From Deltaproteobacteria bacterium (lineage in GTDB: Bacteria > Desulfobacterota > Binatia > HRBIN30 > CADEER01): 47,513 nt of DNA. Below are positions 24,855-34,274 of the stretch, piece by piece. The position numbers and the translations under genes are program-made. Position 1 is the stretch's first letter, and each line of letters starts with the position of its first letter. The stretch lies in NCBI GenBank assembly GCA_029262455.1, contig JAJCZJ010000009.1:1-47513 (forward strand). Reading direction: 5' to 3'. Below the pieces are notes generated by a model. That model saw only the letters and a program-made list of their open reading frames with translations. It had not been told where the DNA came from and ran no database searches.

Positions 24855-27116
24855 CTATTCCTCCCCATCGGGCACGCTCTTGGCGGTCCTCAGGTAGTCA
24901 ACGTAGATCGGCGACGACCATGCGCGCTCTTCGGTCTCTGCCAGGCAGTCGTCCTGGTAGTCGGTGCGGAAATCTCCGTAGCATGGATTGATTTTGATGC
25001 AGCGGCCGGCGGCGTCGTAGTCGCAGCGCAGGTTGGCAGCGTTGACAGCTTGGCTGGGCTCCTCGATGGCGCGAACGTAGTAGACGGTGTCGCGGTGCGA
25101 CGCCTGGAAACCGGGATCCTCAAACGTGACATCACAGCCACTGGCATCGTCAGGGCAGGGCAATATTTTCCAAGGGTCTTGGATCAAGGGGGCGATGGGT
25201 TCGCCGGCTCGCACCTGAGGTTGGATTCGTACGACTTCGATCCGAGTGATTTTGCGCCGCTGATCGGAGGGGTTGTAGCATTCGCCGCGGCACAGGTGAT
25301 GCAATCGTGCTTCCGATAGTGCGGCGAGGCTGTGGTCTGGGCAGCCCTCGGTTTGCGCGAGCGACCCGACCGCTCGGACGCGGAAGATGGGGGTCTCATC
25401 CAGTTGGGTGATACTCCCCATGGGCCGTGGCGACTCGCCGGAGATCAAGTCGAACCATAGGAGAATGCGCGGGCCACTCGTGCCGTACACCTCACGCCGG
25501 TCGAGGGCCTGCCAGATCGCCGTACGGTTTTTGGCGTGCGCGTGAACTGCGACGAGGCCACCAGTGAGGAAGAACGAAGCTTGGCGCTCGGCTTCCAACA
25601 GATTGAATGGAAGACCAGTGTAGCCTCCCATGTCGAATGGTTGGGCACGCGGTTGCGGCTCGGACTTAATGCGGATTGCATTGCGGTTGCGTTCGTTGGA
25701 CGGACCGGCGGCCTCGGTCATCTCGCGGCGGTCGATCTCTTTGTACCCGGTGCCGGGTCGCGCTGTATGGTTGTCGCTGGAAGCCATGAAGCCGAATCGA
25801 AAGCGACGTGGACGCGTCGGATCGTCAAAGTTGGTGAGAGCTGCGATGTATTGGGCCGATCCGCCGGGTCGGTAATTGAATGCAGGTTGAAAGCAGTCCT
25901 TGCACTGGCCGGAATCGAGCCATTCTTCTGCCTCGGCGCCGGGTACCGTGAGAAATCCCTGTGTCCCTTGCCTCGCGGCGAGGTCTCGCGCTTCGGCTGC
26001 CCTTTTTTCGCATTCCTCGGCATCGAGGTTCGCGGCCTTGCAACGTTGTTTGATGATCTCGCCGGCGCGCCAGCAGGTCGGTTCGTAGTCCGATGTCGGC
26101 GGTGGGCACTCGGGCGACTCGTTGCGCAGATCGACGTTTCTCCAGTCTCGGTACTCTTCGGAGTTGCCGTGACCGGAGAAGACCTCGATGAGTGTCTGCC
26201 GGCGCGGGTCGTGCATGGTCTTGGTGAGTTGCTTGTCCCAGGTCGAGCCCGGAGGTGTGTAGAAGCCCCAAGTCGTGCCGTGCGGAATGACGATCGAGCG
26301 GTGACCCCATTCGGTGAGTTTGCGGAACAGATCGGCCGGAGTGGTCGTGCTTTCCAAGCAGTCGTCTGGGAGTTCGCGCGCCGGGATGCCTTCGGGGCAA
26401 TCCGCGTAGTCACTGCGATCTTGCAGGTGACGTGCGAGGTCGAACAATCGGCCGCCGCCGCCGGCGACCGAAATCAAGCCAAGGCCCCAGACCGGCGGTG
26501 CCGCCATGGCTTGCGAAGAGATGCTGCGCGACGCGATCGGTCGCGTCGGGATCTGCCCGTCTTTGGTGTCGGCAATGATCACGTTCTTGTGGCCATAGTG
26601 CTCGTCTGGGGTCTGTCCGACCTGTGTCCATTCCCAGCCGAGGAACGACACCATGTCGGGGTTCGCCGGGTCGCCGGCGACGTTGTTGCACTGGCGAATC
26701 GAGTCAACGGTCTCGCGCCAACGCTTTGGGGTAAGCGACTCGGCGTGGTCGTTGATCGACCAGAAGTCGAGTCCCGAACAGAAACGCGCGAAGTCGCAGG
26801 CGTCTGCGATCGGGTGAGCGCCTTCGCCTTGCATCGAGGGAATGCTGGTGAAGAAGGCATCGGCGGAAAACGTTGTATGGACGTGAAAGTCGCCGAACAG
26901 GATCGTTTTTCGATCGCTCTGCCCAATTTCTTGTTTCGCCTTCGTCTGCGAGGCGCCCCAGGCCTTCAAGACGCTGTCGGGAAGGCGCGATTCGGTGATG
27001 GTGCCTGGGGACTCGATCGAGCCGAGCCAGCCGCTGCCGGCGGCGTAAACCAGAAGCGTCGCCGCTGCCAGGGCGACGAGAAACAAGCCTAGCCCGCCGA
27101 ACAAAAGTCGCTTCAT
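24855..27116 (-). CDS. DUF3604 domain protein, membrane-anchored
   Basis: The 753-residue protein has an N-terminal hydrophobic segment (residues 3-25) acting as signal or anchor. A PHP-like metal motif follows: FGDFHVHTTFSADAFF (H78, H80) and FWSINDHAESLTPKRW at about 115-130. Further DUF3604 blocks are FLGWEWTQVG, SDNHTARPGTGYKEIDR and GLVAVHAHAKNRTAIWQALD-type residues with REVYGTSGPRILLWFD. The family is related to PHP phosphoesterases and is usually exported; its reaction is unknown. Several Cys pairs (for example CRGEC) suggest disulfides, fitting an extracytoplasmic location. Start ATG 27116 follows GGGGAG. It is probably co-transcribed with the PhyH and GATase genes downstream. Confidence 0.88.
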   Translation of the reverse strand: MKRLLFGGLGLFLVALAAATLLVYAAGSGWLGSIESPGTITESRLPDSVLKAWGASQTKAKQEIGQSDRKTILFGDFHVHTTFSADAFFTSIPSMQGEGAHPIADACDFARFCSGLDFWSINDHAESLTPKRWRETVDSIRQCNNVAGDPANPDMVSFLGWEWTQVGQTPDEHYGHKNVIIADTKDGQIPTRPIASRSISSQAMAAPPVWGLGLISVAGGGGRLFDLARHLQDRSDYADCPEGIPARELPDDCLESTTTPADLFRKLTEWGHRSIVIPHGTTWGFYTPPGSTWDKQLTKTMHDPRRQTLIEVFSGHGNSEEYRDWRNVDLRNESPECPPPTSDYEPTCWRAGEIIKQRCKAANLDAEECEKRAAEARDLAARQGTQGFLTVPGAEAEEWLDSGQCKDCFQPAFNYRPGGSAQYIAALTNFDDPTRPRRFRFGFMASSDNHTARPGTGYKEIDRREMTEAAGPSNERNRNAIRIKSEPQPRAQPFDMGGYTGLPFNLLEAERQASFFLTGGLVAVHAHAKNRTAIWQALDRREVYGTSGPRILLWFDLISGESPRPMGSITQLDETPIFRVRAVGSLAQTEGCPDHSLAALSEARLHHLCRGECYNPSDQRRKITRIEVVRIQPQVRAGEPIAPLIQDPWKILPCPDDASGCDVTFEDPGFQASHRDTVYYVRAIEEPSQAVNAANLRCDYDAAGRCIKINPCYGDFRTDYQDDCLAETEERAWSSPIYVDYLRTAKSVPDGEE

Positions 27117-27286
27117 CTAAGGTCTCCCCGGGGCATCCGTCGCCAACCCTGCATCGCTTCGGGCGACTGCGCAAGGGCTCAATGAAGCAGTGTCGGCCGA
27201 GCCCCGCGAACCTTTTTTAGGGCCCCGGGTTTGCGGCGGCCTCGCTTCGGAAGTACACAGGACGGCCGGAGTCGGAGGTTGTGACC

Positions 27287-27889
27287 ATGATTAAGTTATA
27301 CGGTGTTTCGGCGTCGCGCGCCTTTCGCTGCCTGTGGATGCTGGAAGAGCTCGGTGTCGAGTACGAGCTGCAACCAACCAACTTCTCCGACGAGTGCAAG
27401 ACGCCCGAGTACAAGGATCTGAACCCGAACGGTCGAATTCCAACGCTGGTCGATGGTGATACGGTGATTTGGGAGTCCATGGCGATTAATCTGTATCTCG
27501 CGGCGAAGTACGATGGGGGCTTATTGCCGACATCCCCAGGAGCCTTGGGCCAAGCCTATCAGTGGAGCTTCTGGGGCATGACTGAGGTGGAAGGTCCGCT
27601 GCAAGATCTGATGTTCCATCGCGCGGTCTTTCCGGAAGGGCAACGCGATCACAAGGTCGCGGACACTGCGTGGAAGGCCCTGCAAACGCCGCTTGGAATT
27701 CTCGATGACCGTTTGCATGGTGGCAAATTCTTGGCCGGCGAATCGTTTTCTGTTGGCGATCTGAATCCAGCCTCGGTGCTGTCTTGGCTGAATCTGGCGA
27801 ATGCCGACTTGTCGAACTGGCCGCACTTGTCGAAGTGGTTGGAAACGAGCTTGGGGCGTCCTGCGGCCGGACGCGCTCGCAAGCGTTGA
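27287..27889 (+). CDS. Glutathione S-transferase family protein
   Basis: From ATG 27287 the protein has 200 residues. GGAGG eight bases upstream selects this start over a GTG at 27281 that would be only two bases away. The N-terminal thioredoxin-fold domain is clear: KLYGVSASRAFRCLWMLEEL, then the cis-Pro strand GRIPTLVDGD and the glutathione-gripping WESMAINLYLA segment. The C-terminal helical domain contains FLAGESFSVGDLNPASVL, the N-capping motif. Ser/Arg near residues 8-12 is the likely catalytic region. A detoxification or dehalogenation-like role is possible. It is followed 14 bases later by an acyl-CoA synthetase gene, so they form an operon. Confidence 0.93.
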   Translation: MIKLYGVSASRAFRCLWMLEELGVEYELQPTNFSDECKTPEYKDLNPNGRIPTLVDGDTVIWESMAINLYLAAKYDGGLLPTSPGALGQAYQWSFWGMTEVEGPLQDLMFHRAVFPEGQRDHKVADTAWKALQTPLGILDDRLHGGKFLAGESFSVGDLNPASVLSWLNLANADLSNWPHLSKWLETSLGRPAAGRARKR

Positions 27890-27903
27890 GAAAGAGGGGA
27901 ACT

Positions 27904-29517
27904 GTGTCGAATCAGGAGCAGTTGAGCGGTTTTCGCCGGCTCAGCGCCAATCTAGGGACATTGCACGGTGCGGGACTGTTGAGCCCCGGGTATCTACTTG
28001 CTCTCGGCGGTGCGACGAGGCGCTGGGGACCGACTCTGGCGACGGGAATGGCCGCCGGCGCGACCCGGACGCCGGATGCGGCGGCGTTGATCGACGATCT
28101 CGGAGTTCTCAGCTTTCGCGAGGTCGACCAGCGCAGCAATGCGCTGGCTCACAGTCTTGCGGCTGGTGGGCTGGGGCAGGGCGATTCTGTTGCGATTCTC
28201 TGCCGCAATCACCGTGGATTTGTCGAGACCAACGTCGCCGTCAACAAGCTTGGTGCGAATGCGCTGTTTCTCAATACCGGCTTCGCCGGACCGCAACTGG
28301 TCGAAGTGGTCGAGCGCGAAGGCGCGAAATGTGTGATCTACGACGATGAGTTCGCCGAGATCGTCGAACCGAATTTGCCCGATCTGCCAACCTACGTTTC
28401 CTGGTGTGATGACGCCAAGGGCCGCACGACCGTTGATGACCTGATCGCGCGAGGCAAGGTAGAGCCGCCTGCCTCCCCGAAAAAGTTTGGCCGTGCGACG
28501 ATTCTGACTTCGGGCACGACCGGAACGCCGAAGGGGGCGCAGCGAGAGTCGAAGACCTTGAGCATCGACAGCACTGCGGGAATCCTCGAACGGCTGCCGG
28601 TGCAGGTGGGTGACAAGTACATGATCGCCGCGCCGACGTTTCACGCCTGGGGCCTGGCGCAATTGCAGGCCGCCGGTACATTGTCCGCGACCGTGATCCT
28701 ACAAAGGCGCTTTGATCCGGAAGGCACTCTGCGCGCGGTGGCCGAAAATCGCGCGACGGTGCTGATCGTCGTGCCGGTGATGATGCAGCGAATGTTGGCA
28801 CTCGACCCGGCGGTGATCCGAAAATACGACACGTCGAGCCTGCGGATCGTCGGAGCGAGCGGTTCTGCACTTCCCGGTGAGCTGGCGTTGCGATGGATGG
28901 ACACGTTTGGCGACAATCTTTACAACTTCTACGGATCGACCGAGGTGGCGCAGACTTCGATCGCCAACCCGGGTGATCTACGGGCGGCTCCGGGCACCGC
29001 CGGAAAACCCCCGCGCGGTACGATTGTTCGTATCTACGACCAAGAAGGGAAGCCTGTCCCGGTGGGCACGACAGGTCGCATTTTTGTCGGCAACGAGGCG
29101 CAATTCGAAGGGTACACCGGTGGTGGCGACAAAGAGAGGATCGACGGATTGATGTCGATTGGTGACGTCGGACACTTTGACGAAGAGGGGCGGCTGTTCG
29201 TCGAGGGACGCGACGACGACATGATCATCTCGGGCGGCGAGAACGTCTTCCCGATTGAGATCGAGAACCTTCTCGCCGATCACCAAGATGTTTACGAGGT
29301 GTCGGTGATCGGAGTGCCCGACAAAGACTTCGGCCAGCGTCTCAAGGCCTTTGTGGTCACCAAGCCGGGCAAGGTGATGACCGAAGAGACGGTGAAGGAG
29401 TACGTCCGCGAGCATCTGGCGCGTTACAAGATTCCACGCGAGGTCGTGTTCCTGGACGAGCTACCACGCAACCCGACAGGCAAAGTCCTCAAACGCGTCC
29501 TGCGCGACCACGCTTAG
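27904..29517 (+). CDS. Acyl-CoA synthetase (AMP-binding, long-chain type)
   Basis: GTG 27904 with an AGAGGGGA leader gives 537 residues. The frame is open further upstream into the GST gene, but that part is a shadow. ANL-superfamily motifs appear in order: ILTSGTTGTPKGAQ (P-loop), a PTFHAWGLAQLQ segment, YNFYGSTEVA (A5), GDVGHFDEEGRLFVEGRDDD (A7-A8), GGENVFPIEIEN, and the C-terminal catalytic lysine in PTGKVLKR. It activates a carboxylic acid to acyl-AMP and then acyl-CoA. The arrangement resembles FadD/FACL-type enzymes of Mycobacteria. Operon with a GST gene; it could feed thiolase-dependent degradation encoded elsewhere in the window. Confidence 0.94.
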   Translation: MSNQEQLSGFRRLSANLGTLHGAGLLSPGYLLALGGATRRWGPTLATGMAAGATRTPDAAALIDDLGVLSFREVDQRSNALAHSLAAGGLGQGDSVAILCRNHRGFVETNVAVNKLGANALFLNTGFAGPQLVEVVEREGAKCVIYDDEFAEIVEPNLPDLPTYVSWCDDAKGRTTVDDLIARGKVEPPASPKKFGRATILTSGTTGTPKGAQRESKTLSIDSTAGILERLPVQVGDKYMIAAPTFHAWGLAQLQAAGTLSATVILQRRFDPEGTLRAVAENRATVLIVVPVMMQRMLALDPAVIRKYDTSSLRIVGASGSALPGELALRWMDTFGDNLYNFYGSTEVAQTSIANPGDLRAAPGTAGKPPRGTIVRIYDQEGKPVPVGTTGRIFVGNEAQFEGYTGGGDKERIDGLMSIGDVGHFDEEGRLFVEGRDDDMIISGGENVFPIEIENLLADHQDVYEVSVIGVPDKDFGQRLKAFVVTKPGKVMTEETVKEYVREHLARYKIPREVVFLDELPRNPTGKVLKRVLRDHA

Positions 29518-29543
29518 GTCCAAATCCCGGGAGGGCGAAGCGC

Positions 29544-29580
29544 CGCCGAGCCGCGTTTGGGTTTTCTGCGCGGCCCGGCG
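29544..29580. terminator. GC-rich hairpin between convergent genes
   Basis: CGCCGAGCCGCG (29544-29555) pairs with CGCGGCCCGGCG (29569-29580) except for one A-C mismatch, with a 13-base loop containing TTTT. It lies between the stops of the acyl-CoA synthetase (+) and dienelactone hydrolase (-) genes and may end transcription from both sides. Its left arm is part of a GGAGGGCGAAG...CCGAGCCGCG motif related to the array at 47373-47513. Confidence 0.5.
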
Positions 29581-29589
29581 GATGTGTGA

Positions 29590-30312
29590 TCAAAACACTT
29601 GGTCGAAGAAATCCCGCATGTCCTGCCACGACTGCTTATCCACCGCCTCGTTGTAAGCCAGCGGTAGGCCGAACTCTTTGCCTTTCGCCGTCGCAGCCGG
29701 ATTGGTGAACCCGTGTAGGGCGCCAGGGTAGGCTTTGAACTCGTAGTCGGCGTTCGCTTCGTCCATTTCCTTCTTGAAGGCGTCGATGTCCTCTCTTGGG
29801 ACGAGTGCGTCGTCTGCGCCGTGACAGACCAAGATGCGTGCCTTGACGGTCCCGGGTGCAGGTTTGTGAAACGAGCCCAGCGAACCGTGGAAGCTGACGA
29901 CTCCGGATAGAGGCGTCCCGATGCGGGAGGCGTGGAGAACCAGGGCTCCCCCGAAGCAATATCCGATTGCCGCGATCTTTGACTCGTCGACGCCTGATTG
30001 GCTCTTGAGTAGGTCGTATGCGGCCGTGAACCGAGCTTGGGTGCCGGCGATGTCACCGAGCGCACCTGACATCAGGCTGTTGGCTTCTTCGGCGTTGGCA
30101 GCCACCCTGCCTCCGCCATACATGTCAGCGGCTAGCGCTGTGTAGCCCAGCTCGGCGAGCTGGGCGGCTCGGCCGCGGATGTAGTCGTTGAGTCCCCACC
30201 ATTCGTGGAAGACCAGAACCCCGGGTCCTTTCGGGTTGTCTGGAGTTGCCAAGTGTCCATTGAGTTCGGCGCCGTTTTTGTCGTATGCAATGTTTTGCGT
30301 TTTGATGCCCAT
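29590..30312 (-). CDS. Dienelactone hydrolase family protein
   Basis: From ATG 30312 the protein has 240 residues. GGAGG just upstream selects it over an in-frame ATG at 30333. The alpha/beta-hydrolase catalytic triad is Cys119 (GYCFGGALV), Asp168 (GADDALVP) and His200 (ALHGFTNP), with Glu37 in HEWWGLND. The Cys nucleophile and Glu are the dienelactone hydrolase signature. These enzymes open dienelactones in chloroaromatic degradation, but many paralogues act on other lactones or esters. No other chlorocatechol genes are nearby, so the substrate is open. Confidence 0.93.
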   Translation of the reverse strand: MGIKTQNIAYDKNGAELNGHLATPDNPKGPGVLVFHEWWGLNDYIRGRAAQLAELGYTALAADMYGGGRVAANAEEANSLMSGALGDIAGTQARFTAAYDLLKSQSGVDESKIAAIGYCFGGALVLHASRIGTPLSGVVSFHGSLGSFHKPAPGTVKARILVCHGADDALVPREDIDAFKKEMDEANADYEFKAYPGALHGFTNPAATAKGKEFGLPLAYNEAVDKQSWQDMRDFFDQVF

Positions 30313-30395
30313 CTGATCCTCCGTGCGTCGCATCGTGGATAGGAATGCCGTCGTAGCTGAGCCTTTTAGTGATGGACTCAGTGCAGCTCAAGCCC

Positions 30396-32165
30396 TCAGG
30401 GCTCGGTGCATCCCAGTAACGAGGCTTGTACGCTTGCCACCAATTCGCTGATGGACACGCGATTGTTTCCATTGCGGTCGAAGGACGGGCAACTCGACAC
30501 GGGGGCGCGACCCAGGGCAATGTTGACGCCGCGCACGAGCTCGTTGATGCTGATGACAAGGTTTTCGTTGCAGTCTCCAACGCACGGCCGATCGGGAGGG
30601 ATGGTTGGAGGAGTTCGCCGGGTGGGCGTGTTCATGAGGGGGGCCGTCGGAGTGGGCGTTGGCGACGACGTTGGCGTGGGGGTGGGGCGCACGTAGTTGA
30701 TGCTGACGCGTTTTGCGTGGCTGTCGCCGGTGTCGTCGGTGACACCGATGGTGAAGCAACTTTCGATGAAATCGCCTTGGAGATTGGGGATTGTTCCTTC
30801 GAGGACGCCAGTTGGCGAGAGCGTCAGCCCGGTGACGTCGGCGACTGGCGGGCAGCCTTGGCCTAAGTCCGTCCAAATGGGGGTTCCCGCTATGTTGACG
30901 GCTTCGAGCTCGGCTCGGAATGGCTCGCCCATGATCGCCACGGGGAGGCTGCTGGTCGTGATCGCAGGGGGGGCTTCGGCCGGATAGATGAAGCGAATTC
31001 CGGCGACGTCGTCCTCGCGAGTGTCGGCGCAACGGTCGTCGAAGTGGGCTCGAAAATACATGAGAGCTTGACGCAAAGTGCCGTTGCCTTCGTTGGGGTT
31101 TTCCGAGGAGTGACCGAGGCCAAACGCGTGACCGACTTCATGGCCGACGACTTCAGAAACGTTGCATTCGACCCACTCGTCGCACCCATCCCAGTTGTCG
31201 GCAAGGGTGACCTTGGCACTGAGAATCCGATTAAACTCCGCACCGTTGAAGGTCTTGTTTTCGCTCGGGGTGAATTGCGAGCCGCCGATGCCGAGTGTGC
31301 CGGCGCAGTTCGTCGGGTCGGGAATCTCGTCGCCAGGGTCGTTGAACAATACCTTGTGGATGCCCTCGACAGGCGTGACGCTGATGTCGTCGGTGAGCCC
31401 CCCGTCGATCAATTGAAGGCTGGTACCATCGATAGCGTTCCAGGCCGCGAAAGCGTTCTGGATCGCGCGCCGCGAACGATCGAAACCGATGATGTCGTCG
31501 CCGCGATCGTCGATGAGGAAGACCAGAGACTCGCCGGTGTCGGCCTCGAAAAATCGCGGATTGTCGCTCTGGGTGTTGAACTCGGAGACGCTGACGAAGT
31601 GGAGCTCGTCGGGCAACTGGACCCGAGACGGGGCTGCGGCAGGTGACCCTTCTACGGCGGCGCGAAGCTCACGAAGCGAAATCGCCGATCGCCACGGGTG
31701 CGAGCTCGCGATCACCGCGACGGTGTCGTCGATGTGGCGGACGGCCGCCGCCGCGGGACCGTTCCCGATAACGCGAAACTTACCCTGGAGCATATGGTTC
31801 GTCCGCCAGCCGAATCGGGTTCGGGATGCGAAGACAACGACTGGCTCTCCGATCTGGTACTTCGGTGCGCCGTAGACGATCTCGCCGCGATCCCCGACGA
31901 TTCCGCCCGGCTCGATGAGTACGAACGGGGAGGGCGGCGTCCCTTTCCACGTCTCCGTGACGTTCAAGGTGACTCGTGTGACCAATCGTCCGTCGGCGAG
32001 TTCCGCATGATCGATGGTCGTGACCGCCGCAGCGACGACCGCGTCGGAACTGGCGGCTAGATCTTCGTTCGCGACTGGAACGATCGTCGTCGACCAGGCC
32101 GGGCCAACGGCCAACCAAAGCAATCCTATCGTCGACAGTGTCGTGGCTCGGCGCGCACGTTGCAT
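30396..32165 (-). CDS. Secreted matrixin-like zinc metalloprotease with dockerin-like tail
   Basis: The 589-residue protein has a signal peptide (residues 1-25, WS cleavage region). The zinc site HEVGHAFGLGHS gives ligands H342, H346 and H352 with catalytic E343; a Met-turn (ALMYF) follows at M369. This is the metzincin/matrixin arrangement. Residues about 398-495 look like a putative Ig-type (He_PIG) domain. Then comes a Pro/Thr/Ser linker of repeated PT pairs, and finally two EF-hand-like segments (DCNENLVISINELV and DRNGNNRVSISELV) resembling dockerin type I calcium-binding loops. A strong GGAGGG precedes the start at 32165. It is probably an extracellular protease. Confidence 0.85.
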   Translation of the reverse strand: MQRARRATTLSTIGLLWLAVGPAWSTTIVPVANEDLAASSDAVVAAAVTTIDHAELADGRLVTRVTLNVTETWKGTPPSPFVLIEPGGIVGDRGEIVYGAPKYQIGEPVVVFASRTRFGWRTNHMLQGKFRVIGNGPAAAAVRHIDDTVAVIASSHPWRSAISLRELRAAVEGSPAAAPSRVQLPDELHFVSVSEFNTQSDNPRFFEADTGESLVFLIDDRGDDIIGFDRSRRAIQNAFAAWNAIDGTSLQLIDGGLTDDISVTPVEGIHKVLFNDPGDEIPDPTNCAGTLGIGGSQFTPSENKTFNGAEFNRILSAKVTLADNWDGCDEWVECNVSEVVGHEVGHAFGLGHSSENPNEGNGTLRQALMYFRAHFDDRCADTREDDVAGIRFIYPAEAPPAITTSSLPVAIMGEPFRAELEAVNIAGTPIWTDLGQGCPPVADVTGLTLSPTGVLEGTIPNLQGDFIESCFTIGVTDDTGDSHAKRVSINYVRPTPTPTSSPTPTPTAPLMNTPTRRTPPTIPPDRPCVGDCNENLVISINELVRGVNIALGRAPVSSCPSFDRNGNNRVSISELVASVQASLLGCTEP

Positions 32166-32313
32166 CGTCCCTCCGCTAACCTTGGTCGTTCTCTACACCA
32201 GGCGACTTGGATAGTACTAGCGCAGGTGCGTCGATCGGTGAAGTGCGCCGTACCCTGTTCTGTTGCACTAGAATCGCGTAGCTATTCTGTTCAGGCTGTT
32301 TACATCCCTTCTT

Positions 32314-32784
32314 ATGTTCCCTCAAGGTTTTCTAGGCACCCGCGCGGATTTCCTGACCGATCTGATCACGGTCGGCTACGGGATTATCCCTACGATTCTC
32401 TACCTGTCGTCGTTGCGGGCGCGCCGTGGGCAGCATCGCTTGCATCGCAACGTACAATGCCTGTGCCTGGCTTTGCTGACCGTGATTCTGATCCTTTTCG
32501 AGGTCAATATTCGATCGCGTGGAGGGTCGGATGCTCTCTATCTGCAGAGTTCCTTCGCTGAGACGCCGATGTTGCGGTTCAGCCTACTCGGACACTTGGC
32601 GATTGCGGTGAGCACGTATCTTGGATGGGTCGCCTTGACAGTTGTATCGTGGCGCCGGTTTCAGACTGCACTGCCGGGTGGCTTCAGCGCTGTGCATCGT
32701 CGTGTTGGAATCGCTGTGATTGTGGGCAACGTAGCGACTTCAGTGACCGGCATATGGCTGTATGTCATCGGCTTCGTTCTTTAG
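32314..32784 (+). CDS. DUF420 family membrane protein
   Basis: The 156-residue protein has four predicted membrane helices and family-type histidines (HRLHRNVQ, GHLAIAV, VHRRVGI). DUF420 proteins are small integral membrane proteins, some linked to cytochrome oxidase assembly (CtaM-like) and others of unknown role. No oxidase genes lie next to it here. The start ATG 32314 has no convincing Shine-Dalgarno, and the frame is open upstream to 32160, but that part has no family character. It is divergent from the protease gene and may be transcribed with the downstream lipoprotein gene. Confidence 0.8.
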   Translation: MFPQGFLGTRADFLTDLITVGYGIIPTILYLSSLRARRGQHRLHRNVQCLCLALLTVILILFEVNIRSRGGSDALYLQSSFAETPMLRFSLLGHLAIAVSTYLGWVALTVVSWRRFQTALPGGFSAVHRRVGIAVIVGNVATSVTGIWLYVIGFVL

Positions 32785-32844
32785 TCGGATCGGTCCACCA
32801 GCGGTCTGCTTGCCGCTGACAACAGGAAGTGCGATCACGGCGAA

Positions 32845-34263
32845 ATGATCTGTTCTAACGATTTGGCAACGAGGGTAGTGTGCGTTGTATTGTTGGTCGG
32901 CGCGTTGGGATGCTCCGGCGACGATGACGGCGGCGGTCCGCTTACACTGACAGCTGCTCAGAGCCCGGCTGGCTCGGTGGGACCCCGGGCCGTGTCCGTA
33001 GTCGCTGTCGATGTCACCGCGGCTGACGGCTCCCCTCGGTCCGGCGTCGATGTCGAGTTCCGTGTTGATCGTGGCGGAGGCGGACTCGATGAGGTTAGCG
33101 CGGCCGAACCACGAACCGATGAACGTTCCGTCTCGATGATTGTGCGTACGGACGGCAGCGGGCGTGCCGCAGTTGGTTGGCGTGCCGGGATTGCACCCGT
33201 GTTGAACCGCCTTGTTGCGACAGTTGGTCGTGGGGATCTGTCGATCGAAACGCGAGTGGAGCTTGCCGAGCCGTTGAACTCCGAAATGTTTGGCGACATT
33301 CCGAACTTCTTGCGCGACGAGGGGTTCTCCATGATCCGGCCTGATGGGAGCGAAATGTTTCTGGCGACGACCGAGGACTTGGCGTTTGTCGGAGACGACC
33401 GTCTGCTCTTGGGGCTATCCTCGGGCACATCGGCTGTGGATGGGGCTCTGATCGAGATGGATCCGACTGGCGTTGCGACGCTGGTCGAACTCAGCGGTGA
33501 CCCTCTCGTCGGCACTCTCGGTGTTGCCATCGATCGATCGGGTGTTCTCTGGGTGGCTGATCCGCGAAGGACTGAGGCCGGAGCGTTGCTTCGCATCGGT
33601 CCGGACGGTGTTGTAGAGACCGTGTTGACCTCGGATGGGGAAGAGGACTTGTTCGGTCCGAACTATGTCGCGATTGGTCCGGACGGCAAGGTGTACGTCA
33701 GCGATCCATGTCGCGGAGTGATCTTTCGTTACGATCCGGAGGCGGGTGTGGTGGATGCGCGATCCACCACGGATGTGCTGTTACAGGGTGGGGCCAACGG
33801 TTTGGCCTTCGATGCTTCCGGCGAAAACCTCTACTTTGCAACCGAGAATGTCCTCCTGCTCTGTGGCCTTCCCGGTGCGGGGCTCACCGATCCTGTCGCC
33901 GGTTTGTATCGGTTGCCGGTGAGCGATTCCGGCTTCGGCGATCTTGAAGCGATCGCCGAAGGAGTCGGGCTCTTTGGTGATGGGCTGGCGTTTGACAGTG
34001 AAGAAAATCTCTACGTGATCTTCGATACCGAGGCCCTCTTCATGCTCGAAGAGAGCGCGGTGTGGGTCATGCCCGCTGGCGAAACCGAGTTGATTAAGTT
34101 TCTCGCGGCGAGTGACCGCGTATATGCCAACCTCGCGTGGGGGCAGGGGGAGTTTGGCGAAGAGGATCTTTATATCGCGCTCTTAGCGGTCGACGCATTC
34201 TCGCTACCAGTGCGCGGGATCGAGCGGATTTCGCTCGGAATTACCGGTCAGCCGTTGCTGTAG
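32845..34263 (+). CDS. Lipoprotein with Ig-like domain and NHL/SMP-30-type propeller
   Basis: The 472-residue protein has a lipoprotein signal with lipobox ALGC (Cys23) followed by an Asp/Gly-rich spacer. Residues about 33-140 resemble a bacterial Ig-like (BIG) domain (VSVVAVDVTAADGSPRSGVD, GSGRAAVGWRAG). The rest is a beta-propeller with repeated GVAIDRSGVLWVADPR, VAIGPDGKVYVSDP and LAFDASGENLYFAT strands, typical of NHL or SMP-30/gluconolactonase-like propellers. Probably anchored in a membrane facing the periplasm or surface. It is the first gene of a tight unit with the PpiC-type isomerase (11 bases) and the HupE/UreJ-like gene. Confidence 0.78.
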   Translation: MICSNDLATRVVCVVLLVGALGCSGDDDGGGPLTLTAAQSPAGSVGPRAVSVVAVDVTAADGSPRSGVDVEFRVDRGGGGLDEVSAAEPRTDERSVSMIVRTDGSGRAAVGWRAGIAPVLNRLVATVGRGDLSIETRVELAEPLNSEMFGDIPNFLRDEGFSMIRPDGSEMFLATTEDLAFVGDDRLLLGLSSGTSAVDGALIEMDPTGVATLVELSGDPLVGTLGVAIDRSGVLWVADPRRTEAGALLRIGPDGVVETVLTSDGEEDLFGPNYVAIGPDGKVYVSDPCRGVIFRYDPEAGVVDARSTTDVLLQGGANGLAFDASGENLYFATENVLLLCGLPGAGLTDPVAGLYRLPVSDSGFGDLEAIAEGVGLFGDGLAFDSEENLYVIFDTEALFMLEESAVWVMPAGETELIKFLAASDRVYANLAWGQGEFGEEDLYIALLAVDAFSLPVRGIERISLGITGQPLL

Positions 34264-34274
34264 GTTCCGGAGGC

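Noticed and set aside
25536-27092. Plus-strand frame of 518 residues opposite the DUF3604 gene
   Set aside because: Antisense shadow; DUF3604 motifs in the minus frame are clear.
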